A DNA stretch of 64,000 nucleotides from Oryzobacter telluris (GCF_043099285.1 NZ_CP170723.1:310001-374000); one strand, 5' to 3'; counted from the first letter of the stretch, positions 41,900 to 50,626 are shown. The notes: generated by a model not told the origin, from the letters alone. Made by a program: numbers and translations.

Positions 41900-42706
41900 A
41901 TGCGCATCGCCCTGGTCCAGCTCTCCTACGGCGACGACGAGCCCTTCGACGACCGGGTCGAACGGGTCGCCCGCACCGTCGCCGGCCTCGCCGACCACGA
42001 CCTCGTCGTGCTCCCCGAGCTGTGGGCGCCCACCGGCTTCGGCTACCAGGGCTGGGCCGACGAGGCGCAGCCGCTCGACGGCCCCTGGGCCCGGTCCATG
42101 GCCGAGGTCGCGCGCTCGGCGGGGGTCGTCCTCCACGCCGGCTCGTTCGTCGAGGAGCTCGACGACCCCGGACCCGACGGCCACGACCTCGCCAACACCT
42201 CCCTCGTCCTCGATGCCACGGGGGCCACGCTCGGCGTCTACCGCAAGATCCACCGGTTCGGCTTCGGTGCGGGCGAGCCGAAGCTGATGGAGGCGGGGAC
42301 CGAGGTCGTCGTCATCGACCTCCCGGACGGCTCCGGCGGGACGGTGCGCACCGGCCTGTCGACCTGCTACGACCTGCGCTTCCCCGAGCTGTACCGCCGC
42401 CAGCAGGAGGCCGGGGCCGAGATGTTCCTCGTGCCGGCGGCGTGGCCCGCGGCGCGGGTCGGCCACTGGTCGTTGCTCGGCCGGGCGCGGGCCGTGGAGA
42501 ACCAGGCCGTCGTCGTGCAGGTCAACACCGGCGGGACCCACGCCGGGACCTCGATGGGTGGGCACAGCCAGGTGGTCACGGCCACCGGTGACGTCCTCGC
42601 CGAGGCGGCGCACGCCGGGGAGGCCGTCCTGTCGGTGCTCGTCGACACCTCCGACACCGCCCGCTACCGGCGCGACTTCCCCGTCCTCCCCGACCGCCGC
42701 CTCTGA
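41900..42706 (+). CDS. carbon-nitrogen hydrolase (nitrilase superfamily)
   Basis: A 268-residue amidase of the nitrilase superfamily. The catalytic triad is complete: E40 in VVLPELWAP, K116 in GVYRKIHRFG and C156 in LSTCYDLRFPELYR. The close match to the YRKxHxF...CYDLRFPE pattern places it near omega-amidase (Nit2)-type enzymes, which clear deaminated glutamine/asparagine products, though other amides are possible. The palindrome in front of it and two more behind it flank the gene. Confidence 0.92.
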   Translation: MRIALVQLSYGDDEPFDDRVERVARTVAGLADHDLVVLPELWAPTGFGYQGWADEAQPLDGPWARSMAEVARSAGVVLHAGSFVEELDDPGPDGHDLANTSLVLDATGATLGVYRKIHRFGFGAGEPKLMEAGTEVVVIDLPDGSGGTVRTGLSTCYDLRFPELYRRQQEAGAEMFLVPAAWPAARVGHWSLLGRARAVENQAVVVQVNTGGTHAGTSMGGHSQVVTATGDVLAEAAHAGEAVLSVLVDTSDTARYRRDFPVLPDRRL

Positions 42707-42732
42707 CCGCACCCCCCTGCTCTTACTTCGCG

Positions 42733-42776
42733 GTGAGTGCGGAAGTGGTTGCCGGAGCCGCAGTTTCCGCACTCAA
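42733..42776. repeat. 44-bp palindrome, family A copy 8 (pair with copy 9)
   Basis: Left arm as consensus, with right arm changed to GCCGCAGTTTCCGCACTCAAC. Centre GTTGCC GG AGCCGC, shared with copy 9, which starts 72 bases later. Confidence 0.92.
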
Positions 42777-42804
42777 CGCCACAGGCTGCGCCGACCCCTT
42801 TGCC

Positions 42805-42848
42805 ATGAGTGCGGAAGTGGTTGCCGGAGCCGCCGTTTCCGCACTCAT
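42805..42848. repeat. 44-bp palindrome, family A copy 9 (pair with copy 8)
   Basis: Arms ATGAGTGCGGAA...TTCCGCACTCAT, same centre as copy 8. Its right end supplies the TGA stop codon of the DUF559-type gene (42845-42847, minus strand). Confidence 0.92.
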
Positions 42849-43764
42849 GGTGAGGTGAGGAGGGGGACGCCCAGGGCACGTAGGTCGGCAGCGACGACCC
42901 ACGGCTCCCGGCGCAGCTCCTCCGTCGTGCACCTCACCACCGTGCGCGTCGGCGTGGTGAGGGAACGCTGCCGACGCACGTCGAGCTGGTAGTGCTGCAC
43001 CTCGAGGTGGAACGCGCCATCGACCTCGAGCACCAGGGTCCGGCCATCCGGCAGATCCCATTCGCAGTCGGTGAACCGCGCCCGACCTGCACTGTCCCGC
43101 CGCTTGACCTGACGTACAGGTGGGCACAGCCCGGCATCGCGGCAGAGTCGCACCACATCGACCTCGCCCACCGACTGGGAGCCACCGGCGACATCGCGCA
43201 ACAGCTCGCGCATCTGTGGTGCGCGCCGCAGCGGCTTCAGCGCGGCCAGCCAGGACTCCAGCTGCTCGACGGTGGTGAGGCGCTGCTGGATCGTCGCCGC
43301 CAGCACCCCCATGGCCGACCGCGGATGTCGCTCGTGCGCGGCCCACAGCAGCACGGCCGGTTCGATCCGACAGAGGGAAGGGTCTCCCTCACTGCGCAGC
43401 GCCGCCAGCGACCGCCGCGTGCGGAAGGTCGTCACGCCCTCGACGCGTTCGAAGGAGTCGTCGTTGGCGACGATGACGCACACGTCCGGCCGCTCCCAGT
43501 GGCGCAGGCCGTGGACCGCGGCAGCCGTGAGCCCACCGAGCATCGCGCCGGGACCGCAGTGGAGCACCCCCACCCAGGCCGCTGCTCCTCGGACAGGGGA
43601 CCGGTCGTGGTGGTGAGGACGGACTCCGTCCGGCGGCGCCATCGGCCCGCGACGAGCTGGTTGCGCACGAACCCACGGCTGACGCCGAGCTCGTTGAGCT
43701 GGCGCCACGAGAGCGCGAAGGCCTGGCGCTGCGCCAGTTCCTCCCACCCCTCCATGACCGGCAT
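42845..43764 (-). pseudogene. frameshifted AbiEi-like/DUF559 PDDEXK-type protein
   Basis: Two reading frames together make one protein of about 306 residues. The N-terminal part (ATG 43764) reads MPVMEGWEELAQRQAFALSW, then QLNELGVSRGFVRNQLVAGRW and TTTTGPLSEEQ, the usual N-terminal winged helix of the AbiEi/DUF559 group. The rest, from AAAWVGVLHCGPGAMLGG onward to TDCEWDLPDGRTLVLEVDGAFH, lies in the next frame and holds the Vsr-like nuclease core (D...LEVDG..H). Restoring one G in the GG before CCTGG near 43577-43583 would rejoin them as EEQRAWVG. It could be a real inactivation or a sequencing error in a G-run. Confidence 0.8.
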
Positions 43765-43812
43765 GCTGCCGAGAACCTCGCCGGGCCCCGCGAGGTTCTC
43801 CACAGCCTCGCC

Positions 43813-43856
43813 GTGAGTGCGGAAGTGGTCGCCCGAACGACCACTTCCGCACTCAC
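43813..43856. repeat. 44-bp palindrome, family A copy 10 (pair with copy 11)
   Basis: Near-perfect arms (GTGAGTGCGGAAGTGGTCG and complement) around CCCGAA, centre GTCGCC CG AACGAC. Located in the divergent gap before the GlcD-type gene. Confidence 0.93.
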
Positions 43857-43884
43857 GACGGGGAGTGGAGGGGGTCGGCTGGCG

Positions 43885-43928
43885 ATGAGTGCTCTGGTGG
43901 TCGCCCGAACGACCACTTCCGCACTCAC
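43885..43928. repeat. 44-bp palindrome, family A copy 11 (pair with copy 10)
   Basis: Left arm altered (ATGAGTGCTCTGGTGG), right arm consensus, same centre as copy 10, 72 bases away. It ends 26 bases before the GlcD-type ATG. Confidence 0.92.
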
Positions 43929-43954
43929 GGCTGGAGGGATGCGAAGGTAGGACC

Positions 43955-45361
43955 ATGGACGCCGTGGTTCGTGAGTCGCCCGCCCCCACGTCCGACGAGG
44001 CCCTGCGTGAGCTCGTCGAGGCGCTGCCGGAGGGGGTCGTCACCACCGACCCGGACGCGCTCGAGAAGTACCGCTTCGACTGGACGCACGACGCCACCGC
44101 CGGCACCCCCACCGCCGCCGTCCGCGCGGAGAGCGCCGCGCACGTGCAGGAGACCCTGCGCTGGGCCACGCGCCACCAGGTCCCCGTGGTCCCGCGCGGC
44201 GCGGGCTCGGGACTGTCGGGCGGCGCCCAGGCCCTCGACGGCGGCATCGTCGTCAGCCTCGAGCGGATGCGCGCCGTCGAGATCGACACCGCCAGCCGGG
44301 TCGCGGTCGTCGAGCCGGGCGCCCTCAACGTCGAGGTCAAGAAGGCCGCGGCGGCCGAGGCGCTCTGGTACCCGCCGGACCCCAGCTCGTTCGAGATGTG
44401 CTCCATCGGCGGCAACATCGCGACCAACGCGGGCGGGCTGTGCTGCGTCAAGTACGGCGTGACCACCGACTACGTCCTCGGCCTCGACGTCGTCCTCGCC
44501 GACGGCACCCTCGTCACCCTCGGCGGCAAGCGGGTCAAGGACGTCGCGGGCCTGTCGCTGCTCAAGCTCTTCGTCGGCTCCGAGGGCACCCTCGGCATCG
44601 TCACCCGCGCGACCCTGCGCCTTCTCCCGGCCCAGCCTCCCGCGGCCACCCTCGTCGCCACCTTCCCCACCGTCGCCGCCGCGGCCGCCGCCGTCATCGA
44701 GCTCGGCCGCACCACCCGCGCCTCGATGGTCGAGCTCATGGACCAGGCGTCGGTCAACGCCGTCGAGGACTTCCGGCCGATGGGCCTGGACCGTGAGGCC
44801 GGCGCCCTCCTCATCGTCCAGTCGGACGCCCCGGGCGCCGCCCGCGCCGAGGAGATCGCCGTCGCCACCACCGCCTGCGAGGTCAGCGGCGCCAAGGAGG
44901 TCTTCAGCACCGACGACCCCGACGAGGGCGAGCTCTTCGTCCAGGCCCGCCGCCTGCACTTCCAGGCGATCGAGGGCCGCGGCACCGTGCTGCCCGAGGA
45001 CGTCGGCGTCCCCGTGCCGCAGCTCCCGGCGCTCCTCGAGGCCGTGGCCGCCATCGCCGAGCGGCACGGCGTCGAGATCCCGATGGTCGCGCACGCCGGC
45101 GACGGCAACACGCACCCCGCGATCATCCATGCGCCCGGTGACGCCGACGCCGAGCGCCGCGCCCGCCTCGCCTTCGACGAGGTGATGGCCGCGGCCATCG
45201 CCCTCGGCGGCACCATCACCGGCGAGCACGGCGTCGGCCGCCTCAAGGCCGGCAGCCTCGAGGCCCAGCTCGGACCCGACGTCATGGCCCTCACCCGCCG
45301 GGTCAAGGACGCCCTCGACCCCCACGGCATCCTCAACCCCGGCTCGGTCATCAGCCGCTGA
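43955..45361 (+). CDS. FAD-linked oxidase, glycolate oxidase GlcD / D-lactate dehydrogenase type
   Basis: A 468-residue flavoprotein of the PCMH/VAO fold. VPVVPRGAGSGLSGGAQALDGGIVVSL (about 75-101) and PPDPSSFEMCSIGGNIATNAGGLCCVKYGVT bind FAD. The C-terminal FAD-oxidase domain ends EIPMVAHAGDGNTHPAIIH and GEHGVGRLKA, with the metal/substrate histidines, then DPHGILNPG. It probably oxidises a 2-hydroxyacid such as glycolate or D-lactate. No GlcE/GlcF subunits follow. I chose the ATG at 43955; the in-frame start at 43889 would begin within palindrome copy 11. Confidence 0.9.
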   Translation: MDAVVRESPAPTSDEALRELVEALPEGVVTTDPDALEKYRFDWTHDATAGTPTAAVRAESAAHVQETLRWATRHQVPVVPRGAGSGLSGGAQALDGGIVVSLERMRAVEIDTASRVAVVEPGALNVEVKKAAAAEALWYPPDPSSFEMCSIGGNIATNAGGLCCVKYGVTTDYVLGLDVVLADGTLVTLGGKRVKDVAGLSLLKLFVGSEGTLGIVTRATLRLLPAQPPAATLVATFPTVAAAAAAVIELGRTTRASMVELMDQASVNAVEDFRPMGLDREAGALLIVQSDAPGAARAEEIAVATTACEVSGAKEVFSTDDPDEGELFVQARRLHFQAIEGRGTVLPEDVGVPVPQLPALLEAVAAIAERHGVEIPMVAHAGDGNTHPAIIHAPGDADAERRARLAFDEVMAAAIALGGTITGEHGVGRLKAGSLEAQLGPDVMALTRRVKDALDPHGILNPGSVISR

Positions 45362-45460
45362 CCTGCCCGGACGTCTCCGAACCGATGGACGAACCCACCC
45401 GGGAGGAGCACACTCGAGGGTGACGTCCCGCCGGACGGCGGCCCGTCACCGGAGGCTGGC

Positions 45461-45601
45461 ATGTGGTGGATGGTCGTGGCCGTCGTCGTGGTGATCGCCG
45501 GCATCTTCCTCATGGAGCGCAACCGCGGCACGCGCGCCGAGGCCGCGAAGCACGACCCGCGCCACCTGCGCGGCCCCGGGACCCGCGGCGGACGCCCCTG
45601 A
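45461..45601 (+). CDS. 46-residue single-pass membrane protein
   Basis: Short gene with a good ribosome-binding site: GGAGG at 45451-45455, five bases before the ATG. The product opens with a hydrophobic helix, MWWMVVAVVVVIAGIFLMER (residues 1-20), followed by a basic, Gly/Arg-rich tail (HDPRHLRGPGTRGGRP). The leader contains an inverted repeat, GGTGACG (45419-45425) and CGTCACC (45444-45450), ending right at the ribosome-binding site. No function is known; it may be a small inner-membrane regulator. Confidence 0.6.
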   Translation: MWWMVVAVVVVIAGIFLMERNRGTRAEAAKHDPRHLRGPGTRGGRP

Positions 45602-45723
45602 CGGGTCGGCCCGTGGCCCCTCAGGACACGCCCGAGAACATTTGACACACCTTCAACTCCGCAGGTGAGCGGCGGGGAGTATGGTCATCGAACCCCGCCG
45701 ACCCCGACCCCACGGAGGAACTC

Positions 45724-45972
45724 ATGTACATCGGTCTCGGCATCGTGCTCATCGTCATCGGCGCGATCCTCGCGTTCGCGCTCAAGGTCGACATCCCCGG
45801 CGTCGGAGACGACACCCTGGGCTACATCCTCATCGTCGCGGGCATCGCCGCGATCCTGCTCTCGTTCGCCATGCGCGGCCGCCGTCCCGGCGCCGTCACC
45901 ACCACGCGCGAGAGCCACGTCGACCCCGCCACCGGCACCCGGGTCGACCGCACGGACATCGACCCCCGCTGA
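45724..45972 (+). CDS. small two-helix membrane protein (DUF6458-like)
   Basis: An 82-residue protein with two hydrophobic helices, MYIGLGIVLIVIGAILAFAL (1-20) and TLGYILIVAGIAAILLSFAM (31-50), joined by DIPGVGDD, and a charged tail (RESHVDPATGTRVDRTDIDPR). The helix-GDDTLGYIL-helix layout matches the DUF6458 type common in actinobacteria, with no known role. The upstream region has GGAGGA as ribosome-binding site, and a strong hairpin terminator follows. Confidence 0.8.
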   Translation: MYIGLGIVLIVIGAILAFALKVDIPGVGDDTLGYILIVAGIAAILLSFAMRGRRPGAVTTTRESHVDPATGTRVDRTDIDPR

Positions 45973-46001
45973 GGGTTCCACCCCCAGCCGCGACACACGC
46001 C

Positions 46002-46034
46002 GACGGCCCGCCCCCGATGTGGGGGCGGGCCGTC
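46002..46034. terminator. 14-bp hairpin between convergent genes
   Basis: GACGGCCCGCCCCC, loop GATGT, and its perfect complement. The stem is very GC-rich and no T-run follows. The position between two convergent stop codons suggests a bidirectional intrinsic-type terminator. Confidence 0.75.
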
Positions 46035-46097
46035 GTCTCGTGATGACCGGGACGGCCGCGCGCTCGTGGCGGTTGCGCCCGTCCCGGGGTCATGACC

Positions 46098-47969
46098 TCA
46101 GAACGCCGACTCCGGCACGTCCATGAGGAGGGTGTCGGTCGCCTCGGCGACCGCACGCTCGGCGGAGATCTTCGGCAGGACCTGGCGGGCGTAGAACTGC
46201 GCCGCCGCGACCTTGCCCTCGTAGAAGTCCTTGTCCTTGCCGGTGGCTCCGGCGGCGAGGGCGTCGAGCGCCACCGCGGCCTGGCGCAGCAGCAGCCACC
46301 CGACGACGAGGTCGCCGGCGGCCAGCAGCAGCCGCGTGGTGTTCTGCCCGACCTGGTAGAGGTTCTCGATGTCGCCGCCGTTGCGGACGTCGGCCTTCAT
46401 CAGCTCGCCGACCATGAACCCGAGGATGCCCTGGACGTCCTCGAGGCCCTGGGCGAGCAGCTCGCGCTCGCGGTCGATGCGGCCGTCGTGGGCGCCGAGG
46501 TCCTTGGCGAACTCCTGGATCTGCGAGGAGACGAAGGTCAGCGCCTGGCCCTTGTCCTTGACGATCTTGCGGAAGAAGAAGTCCAGGCCCTGGATGGCGG
46601 TGGTGCCCTCGTAGAGCGTGTCGATCTTCGCGTCGCGGACGTACTGCTCCACCGGGTAGTCCTGGAGGAAGCCGGAGCCGCCGAAGGTCTGCAGCGACTC
46701 GGTGCCGAGCAGCACCCACGCGCGCTCGGAGCCCAGGCCCTTGACGATCGGGAGGAGCAGGTCGTTGACGCGGCTCGCGATGTCGGCGGCCGAGCCCTTC
46801 TCGAAGGTCTCCGACCCCGTGGTCAGCAGCTCGCGGTCGACGATGTCCTGCTGCGTCGCGGTGTAGAGCACGAGCGCGCGCAGGCCCTCGGCGTAGGCCT
46901 TCTGGGTCATGAGGGAGCGGCGCACGTCGGGGTGGTGGGTGATGGTGACGCGCGGCGCGGCCTTGTCGGTCATCTGGGTGAGGTCGGCGCCCTGCACGCG
47001 CTCCTTGGCGTACTCGAGCGCGTTGAGGTAGCCGGTCGACAGGGTGGCGATCGCCTTGGTGCCGACGAGCATCCGGGCGTTCTCGATGACGTGGAACATC
47101 TGGGCGATGCCGTCGTGGACGTCGCCGAGCAGCGTGCCGACCGCGGGCTTCTCGCCGCCGAAGGTCAGCTCGCAGGTCGTGGAGACCTTCAGGCCCATCT
47201 TCTTCTCGACGTTGGTGACGTAGACGCCGTTGCGCTCGCCGAGCTCACCGGTCTCGAGGTCGACGTCGTACTTCGAGAGCACGAACAGGCTCAGGCCCTT
47301 GGTGCCGGCGGCCGCACCCTCGGGGCGGGCGAGGACGAAGTGCACGACGTTGTCGACCATGTCGGACTCGGCGCTGGTGATGAAGCGCTTGACCCCGGTG
47401 AGGGTCCAGGTCCCGTCGTCGTTCTGCACGGCCTTGGTGCGGCCGGCGCCGACGTCGGAGCCGGCGTCGGGTTCGGTGAGCACCATCGTGCAGTGCCAGC
47501 CGTTCTCGACGATCCAGCGGGCCATCTTCTTCTGGTCCTCGTTGCCCAGGAGGTGCATCAGCTTGGCGAACGAGTAGGAGGCCGCGAACATCGCGATCGC
47601 CGGGTTCGAGCCCAGGAGCATCTCGTTGACGGCCCAGCGCACGCTCGGCGGCGCGACCGTCCCGCCCAGCTCGGCGGGGACGTCGATGTTCCAGAAGCCG
47701 CTCTCGCGGTAGGCGTCGAACGACGCCTTGAAGGAGTCGGGCATCGTCACCGACTGCGTCTGCGGGTCGTACACCGGCGGGTGGCGGTCGGCGTCCTGGA
47801 AGGACTCGGCCAGCTCGTTCTCGGCGAGGCGGGAGACCTCCTTGAGCATCTCGCGGGCGGTGTCGGCGTCGAGCTCCTCGTAGGGGCCGGAGCCCAGGAC
47901 GTCTCCGCGGCCGAGGACCTCGAAGAGGTTGAACTCGATGTCACGCAGGTTGCTCTTGTAGTGGCCCAT
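46098..47969 (-). CDS. large acyl-CoA dehydrogenase (FadE5/DmdC-like)
   Basis: A 623-residue acyl-CoA dehydrogenase with the extra C-terminal helical domain of the FadE5/DmdC class. The N-terminus MGHYKSNLRDIEFNLFEVL is the class-specific extension. MVLTEPDAGSDVGAGRTKA and GVKRFITSAE are FAD-site signatures; the catalytic glutamate is in DTLYEGTTAIQGLDF near residue 450. FadE5 oxidises a wide range of saturated acyl-CoAs in mycobacteria. The ribosome-binding site is AGGAGGAC. Two inverted repeats just upstream suggest control by a TetR-type fatty-acid repressor. Confidence 0.93.
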   Translation of the reverse strand: MGHYKSNLRDIEFNLFEVLGRGDVLGSGPYEELDADTAREMLKEVSRLAENELAESFQDADRHPPVYDPQTQSVTMPDSFKASFDAYRESGFWNIDVPAELGGTVAPPSVRWAVNEMLLGSNPAIAMFAASYSFAKLMHLLGNEDQKKMARWIVENGWHCTMVLTEPDAGSDVGAGRTKAVQNDDGTWTLTGVKRFITSAESDMVDNVVHFVLARPEGAAAGTKGLSLFVLSKYDVDLETGELGERNGVYVTNVEKKMGLKVSTTCELTFGGEKPAVGTLLGDVHDGIAQMFHVIENARMLVGTKAIATLSTGYLNALEYAKERVQGADLTQMTDKAAPRVTITHHPDVRRSLMTQKAYAEGLRALVLYTATQQDIVDRELLTTGSETFEKGSAADIASRVNDLLLPIVKGLGSERAWVLLGTESLQTFGGSGFLQDYPVEQYVRDAKIDTLYEGTTAIQGLDFFFRKIVKDKGQALTFVSSQIQEFAKDLGAHDGRIDRERELLAQGLEDVQGILGFMVGELMKADVRNGGDIENLYQVGQNTTRLLLAAGDLVVGWLLLRQAAVALDALAAGATGKDKDFYEGKVAAAQFYARQVLPKISAERAVAEATDTLLMDVPESAF

Positions 47970-47992
47970 GGCCGCTGTCCTCCTATAGGCGA

Positions 47993-48008
47993 GTGAGCGC
48001 TTGCTTAC
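47993..48008. promoter_or_regulatory. GTGAGCG-type inverted repeat upstream of the acyl-CoA dehydrogenase gene
   Basis: GTGAGCGCTTGCTTAC, an imperfect inverted repeat (GTnAGC ... GCTnAC) starting 24 bases before the start codon. Its GTGAGCG half-site recurs in the operator of the EtfD-like gene (62065-62082). Confidence 0.5.
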
Positions 48009-48016
48009 CAGTCTGC

Positions 48017-48028
48017 TACCGGCCGGTA
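48017..48028. promoter_or_regulatory. TACCGGCCGGTA palindrome upstream of the acyl-CoA dehydrogenase gene
   Basis: A perfect 12-bp palindrome lying 9 bases upstream of the GTGAGCG site, in the expected promoter region. It could be a second operator or part of the same one. Confidence 0.4.
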
Positions 48029-48142
48029 ACAAAAGCAAGGGGAAGGGTGGGCCGCTGCGTGCGGGCGCCGGTGTGATGCCGGGCATACTCGGGCCGTGAG
48101 CAACCGCCAGGTGTCCTGCCCCCGCCCCGACGTGGTGGTGGC

Positions 48143-48667
48143 GTGAGCACGACACCCGAGCGGTCGCCGGCCGACCTCGCCCGCCGCTTCGTGGAGGAGG
48201 GGAGCGCGTGGCGCGCCCGCGACCTCCTCACCGAGCACGTCGAGCACGAGCGCGACACCGAGGCCCTGACCCTGCTCGGTCAGGTGCTGCACGACATGGG
48301 TGACCTCCCGCGGGCCGGGGCGGCCTGGTTCGCCGCCGGCGCCAAGGGCGACGAGGTCGACGCCGCCGTCGCCGCGTGGCGCGAGCAGGCCGGCGACGAC
48401 TTCGTCGCGATGTGGCGCTCGCTGCCCGCGGCGATGCGCAAGGAGCCTCGCGCCCGGCGGATCGAGGCGCTGCGCGAGCGCGCCCAGGCCGCGGAGGCGG
48501 GGCAGGCGTCATCCGATGAGGGGCCGGACGCCGAGGCGGACGACCTCGACGCCGAGAGTGACGGCTTCGACGGGGCCTGGCTCATCGCCTGGGTGCTCGC
48601 CGTGGTCTTCGTCGTGCTCGCCGTCATCGGCTTCGTCACCGTGCTCGGGTGGGTCGTCCCGGGCTGA
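48143..48667 (+). CDS. hypothetical protein with TPR-like N-terminus and C-terminal membrane anchor
   Basis: A 174-residue protein. Residues 8-80 are helical and TPR-like (ADLARRFVEEGSAWRARDLLTEHVEHERDTEALTLLGQVLHDMGDLPRAGAAWFAAG). An acidic linker follows (DEGPDAEADDLDAESD), then one membrane helix (GAWLIAWVLAVVFVVLAVIGFVTVL) close to the C-terminus. This build resembles the actinobacterial DUF6584 type, an assignment made from memory. The start is GTG at 48143, divergent from the acyl-CoA dehydrogenase gene. Confidence 0.65.
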   Translation: MSTTPERSPADLARRFVEEGSAWRARDLLTEHVEHERDTEALTLLGQVLHDMGDLPRAGAAWFAAGAKGDEVDAAVAAWREQAGDDFVAMWRSLPAAMRKEPRARRIEALRERAQAAEAGQASSDEGPDAEADDLDAESDGFDGAWLIAWVLAVVFVVLAVIGFVTVLGWVVPG

Positions 48668-48696
48668 GGCCGCGGGGCAGCGGGCTCCGGCCGCCG

Positions 48697-50007
48697 TCAG
48701 TAGCAGCCGTTGACCGTGGCGGCGAGCATGTCGACGCTCTGCTTGAGCGTGGTCGTCGAGTCCTTGCCGTTGACGACGAACGCGAAGACCTTGACCTTGC
48801 CGTCCTTGCCCTTGGTGAAGCCGGAGAGGGCGACGACGTCGGCGAGGCGGCCGGTCTTGGCCCACACCTTGCCGGCGGCGCACTTGGCCTCCGCCGTGAC
48901 GAAGCGCTTCGAGGACGCCGAGAGGGTCCCGGTCTGGCCGGCGGTCGGCATCCCCTGGGCCGAGCGCAGCGGCCAGAGCGCGCTGTTCGTGGTGTCGACC
49001 CCGCGGTCGACGACCCGGGCGAGCTGGAGGGCGCTGAGCCGGTCGGAGCGGGACAGGCCCGAGCCGTCGTAGAGGGCGGTGATGCTCAGCTTCTGCCGGG
49101 CCACGACCTCCGCCTGCGCCGTGCGGGCGCCGGCCCAGGTCGGCCCGCGGCCCTGGGCGATGCCGACGAGCTTGTGCAGCGCCTCGGCGATCTCGTTGTC
49201 GCTGACGAGCAGCATCCGGTTGACCGTGGTCGACAGGGGCTGGCCCTGAGAGGTGGCGAGGACCTCGGCGGTCGGGGCGGCGTTCGCCCGGCCCGAGTAC
49301 GCCGCGGCGGTGATCCCGTACGCCTTGAGGCGGTCACCCACGTACCGGCCGACATCCGCGCTGGTGTCGGAGGAGTCGCTCTGGTCGCGGACGAGGCCGC
49401 GCACGGCGGTGATCGAGTCGGGGACGTAGGTCGACTTCCAGCCGGTGGCCAGGCTCGGCGCCGGGAAGACGTCGTCGTCGACGTAGACCTTCACCGCCGC
49501 GGTGGCCAGGCCGCGCCCCTTGAGGACGCCCGCCACCGTCTTGGCCATGGTGTCGAGCTGGGTGCTGCTCAGGCTGGGGTCGCCGGAGCCCTCGACGACG
49601 ACGCGGTCGGGGGCCGAGCCGGCGCGGATCGTCGTGGTGAAGCGCTTGGTCGGGCCGAAGACGGTGAGGGCGTTGGAGGCCGTGACGAGCTTGTTGGTGG
49701 AGGCCGGCATCAGGGCGGTGCTGCCGTTCTTCGACCACACGACGCGGTTGGACTCGGCGTCGATGACGGCACCGGAGAACGCGCTGCCGAAGCGGGCCGT
49801 CGTCGCGCGGGCGGTGAGGGCGCTGCGCATGCGCAGGTCGGCGGCCGAGGCGGCGGTGGCGGAGAAGACGCGGGTGTGGCTCGAGGAGGCGGGGGTCGGG
49901 GTGCCCGCGGACGCGTGGGCGGTGCCCGAGGTGCCGGCCACGAGGGCGGCGGCGACCGCGGTGGCGACGGTCAGCAGGACGGTCGGGCGGCGGGTGGTCG
50001 CGCGCAT
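48697..50007 (-). CDS. dacB: D-alanyl-D-alanine carboxypeptidase / endopeptidase (PBP4 type)
   Basis: Secreted class-C penicillin-binding protein (peptidase S13) that trims peptidoglycan cross-links. It has 436 residues, with an N-terminal signal peptide (to about residue 33, cleavage after THA/SA-type sequence GTAHASA). All three active-site motifs are present: S103-xx-K106 in MPASTNKL, SDN in LLVSDNEIAEAL and KTG in VWAKTGRL. The stop is 30 bases from the convergent gene's stop. Confidence 0.95.
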   Translation of the reverse strand: MRATTRRPTVLLTVATAVAAALVAGTSGTAHASAGTPTPASSSHTRVFSATAASAADLRMRSALTARATTARFGSAFSGAVIDAESNRVVWSKNGSTALMPASTNKLVTASNALTVFGPTKRFTTTIRAGSAPDRVVVEGSGDPSLSSTQLDTMAKTVAGVLKGRGLATAAVKVYVDDDVFPAPSLATGWKSTYVPDSITAVRGLVRDQSDSSDTSADVGRYVGDRLKAYGITAAAYSGRANAAPTAEVLATSQGQPLSTTVNRMLLVSDNEIAEALHKLVGIAQGRGPTWAGARTAQAEVVARQKLSITALYDGSGLSRSDRLSALQLARVVDRGVDTTNSALWPLRSAQGMPTAGQTGTLSASSKRFVTAEAKCAAGKVWAKTGRLADVVALSGFTKGKDGKVKVFAFVVNGKDSTTTLKQSVDMLAATVNGCY

Positions 50008-50136
50008 GCAGGGGCCCCTCGGGTGGTGGTACGGCTGTGGCCACCGGTGCCCCTGCGACCTCGGTTGCTGCCGGAAGGGTAGCCCCCGGGGGTACCCGCC
50101 GTCCTGCGCTCGGGCCGAACCCGCCGGGGGTGTCGC

Positions 50137-50616
50137 TCAGGCGAGGGTGAGGGCCCAGGCCAGGGCGGTGAGCGCGGCCACCGAGGCCGTGACCCGCACG
50201 AGGTTCCAGCGCGCCCACGTCGGCTCGTCGAGAGCCACCCGCGCCGTGGTCGCGGAGTACCGCTCGTCGCCGGCGGCCTGGGCGGTGGCGGCGGCGTTGC
50301 GGGGGAGGTGGACGCGCGCCGTGACGACCGTGGCGACGAGGTGGAGGACGAGGGCCGCGGCCACCCACCAGCGCGTGGGCTGGTTCCACGACATGGCGAG
50401 GGCGGTGGCGGTGAGGACGGGGGCGCCGAGGAAGGCGGTCGCCATGAAGACCGGGTTGACGATGCGCCGGTCGAGCGCCGCGAAGGTGTCGACGGCGGGG
50501 CGGTCCGGCAGCGCGCGGACCGCGGGCATCACCGTGTGCGCGTAGAAGAGGTAGACCCCGGCGAGCAGGCCGCTCGTGACCGTCGCCGCGACGAGGACGA
50601 CGCGTGCCAGCACCAT
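50137..50616 (-). CDS. DUF1772 / anthrone-oxygenase-like membrane protein
   Basis: A 159-residue protein with four hydrophobic segments (residues 3-25, 55-75, 82-102, 140-158). The first helix and following loop (GLLAGVYLFYAHTVMPAVRALPDRPAVDTFAALDRRIVNPVFM) are the DUF1772 signature. Fungal relatives act as anthrone oxygenases; the bacterial role is unknown. TAGCCT lies 7 bases before the ATG, a likely leaderless promoter placed inside the end of the upstream gene. Confidence 0.85.
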   Translation of the reverse strand: MVLARVVLVAATVTSGLLAGVYLFYAHTVMPAVRALPDRPAVDTFAALDRRIVNPVFMATAFLGAPVLTATALAMSWNQPTRWWVAAALVLHLVATVVTARVHLPRNAAATAQAAGDERYSATTARVALDEPTWARWNLVRVTASVAALTALAWALTLA

Positions 50617-50626
50617 GCGGGGAAGG

